From Gammaproteobacteria bacterium 42_54_T18 (GTDB lineage: Bacteria; Pseudomonadota; Gammaproteobacteria; Pseudomonadales; Ketobacteraceae): a stretch of 64,000 nt of DNA. Below the pieces are notes generated by a model, which worked only from the letters and a program-made list of their open reading frames with translations, ran no database searches and had not been told where the DNA came from. Each line of letters begins with the position of its first letter. The first letter of the stretch is position 1. Shown here in pieces: positions 63,625 through 64,000 of this stretch. A program made the position numbers and the translations under genes. The DNA lies in the NCBI GenBank assembly GCA_002163245.1, contig MAAL01000055.1, forward strand, positions 1-64,000. The letters are read 5' to 3'.

Positions 63625-63696
63625 TAAGGCTGCGTTGAGCTGATTCTTTGATTGAAAAACTAGTGGTAATGCCTGGGCGAATGGCCTTAAGCCTTT

Positions 63697-63702
63697 TATA
63701 AT
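63697..63702 (+). promoter_or_regulatory. Candidate -10 of waaA
   Basis: TATAAT on the plus strand, 38 bases before ATG 63740. The -35 region (tgggcg) is poor. Confidence 0.45.
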
Positions 63703-63739
63703 TCATCAATTGTTCGTTTTACCGTCTTTTGGGGAAAAA

Positions 63740-64000
63740 ATGTTAGCACGTTGGCTTTACAGTCTAGTGTTTTATCTAGCGACACCGTATTTACTGTATC
63801 GCTTGAATGCTCGTGGCAAGCTAAATCCTGCCTATCGAGAGCGTAAGCGTGAGCGTTTTGGTTTGTATGATCGAGAGCCTCTTTCAAAAAGCATTTGGAT
63901 TCACACGGTTTCCGTGGGTGAGTTAATAGCAGCACAGCCACTTATTGAACAGTTGTTGCAAGATTACCCCGAAATCCCTGTTGTTGTGACTACTATGACG
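63740..64000 (+). CDS. waaA: Kdo transferase (partial, runs off the window)
   Basis: The first 87 codons from ATG 63740 (ggggaa just upstream): LARWLYSLVFYLATPYLL (membrane anchor), RERKRERFG and WIHTVSVGELIAAQPLIEQL, typical of 3-deoxy-D-manno-octulosonate transferase WaaA/KdtA, which adds Kdo to lipid IVA before WaaC acts. Cut by the window end; no stop seen. Confidence 0.92.
   Translation, partial: MLARWLYSLVFYLATPYLLYRLNARGKLNPAYRERKRERFGLYDREPLSKSIWIHTVSVGELIAAQPLIEQLLQDYPEIPVVVTTMT

Noticed and set aside
1-64000. tRNA, rRNA, CRISPR array, transposase or prophage genes
   Set aside because: Looked for cloverleaf-like stems, spaced repeats and transposase motifs; none could be supported by eye. 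A tRNAscan-SE or Infernal run would be decisive for small RNAs.

Overview
The window looks like chromosomal DNA of a marine, Pseudomonas-related gammaproteobacterium (Oceanospirillales, Cellvibrionales or Pseudomonadales type). The evidence is its gene order: rppH-ptsP-lgt-thyA-folA; glnE-ilvE-waaF-waaC leading into a heptose-kinase type LPS core locus; hldE-msbA; and an FAD oxidoreductase and aldo/keto reductase pair beside waaA. It also carries a dedicated Gram-negative sortase system of the kind described mostly from marine Proteobacteria. GC is moderate to low and falls further in the glycosyltransferase segment around 48-52 kb. I saw no rRNA, tRNA, CRISPR array, insertion sequence or prophage.

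Layout. 0.1-8 kb: a TetR-type regulator with a damaged or unclear N-terminus, a split-barrel flavin protein, a secreted metallophosphoesterase lipoprotein, an HDOD protein, rlmI, an imelysin-like lipoprotein and a HAD-IB phosphatase. 8.2-16.4 kb: rppH, ptsP, lgt, thyA, folA and a large DUF349 protein. 16.5-26 kb: the sortase island. A two-component pair (pdsR-pdsS) is transcribed away from a VIT/VWA sortase substrate and its class GN sortase. Two lipoproteins and a PilZ protein lie downstream of the kinase, and an LpoB-like lipoprotein lies nearby. 26-35 kb: a broken cysteine-cluster gene, a tandem DSBA-fold protein, argA, putA and an orphan GspE/PilB-type ATPase. 34.7-41 kb: an acyltransferase with a polytopic membrane partner, a lipoprotein and a tandem-duplicated HAD protein. 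41.3-60.9 kb: glnE, ilvE and the LPS inner-core locus. 61-64 kb: a GreA/B-C-domain protein, an aldo/keto reductase, an FAD oxidoreductase and the start of waaA.

How the parts work together. The LPS locus is built as two converging gene sets. The forward set is ilvE, waaF, waaC, waaP-like kinase, ligase, GT2. The reverse set is a kinase-like protein, waaG, a double kinase, a carbamoyltransferase, GT2 and another GT. They meet with no base between their stop codons at 50401/50402. Conserved genes sit outside and the AT-rich glycosyltransferases sit in the middle, which suggests a hot spot for changing core or outer-core structure. hldE supplies the ADP-heptose used by WaaF/WaaC, and msbA flips the product.

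The most interesting system is the dedicated sortase module. A sensor kinase with a probable carbohydrate-binding-like periplasmic region would control a single VIT/VWA surface protein and its own sortase. The sorting signal here looks divergent (YPRTA rather than LPxTG). Other points worth a second look are a duplicated HAD enzyme whose catalytic DxD motif is DWH in both halves, a core-kinase-like protein lacking the catalytic Asp, a gene apparently broken by a deletion at an 8-base repeat, and an imelysin-like protein lacking its signature motif.
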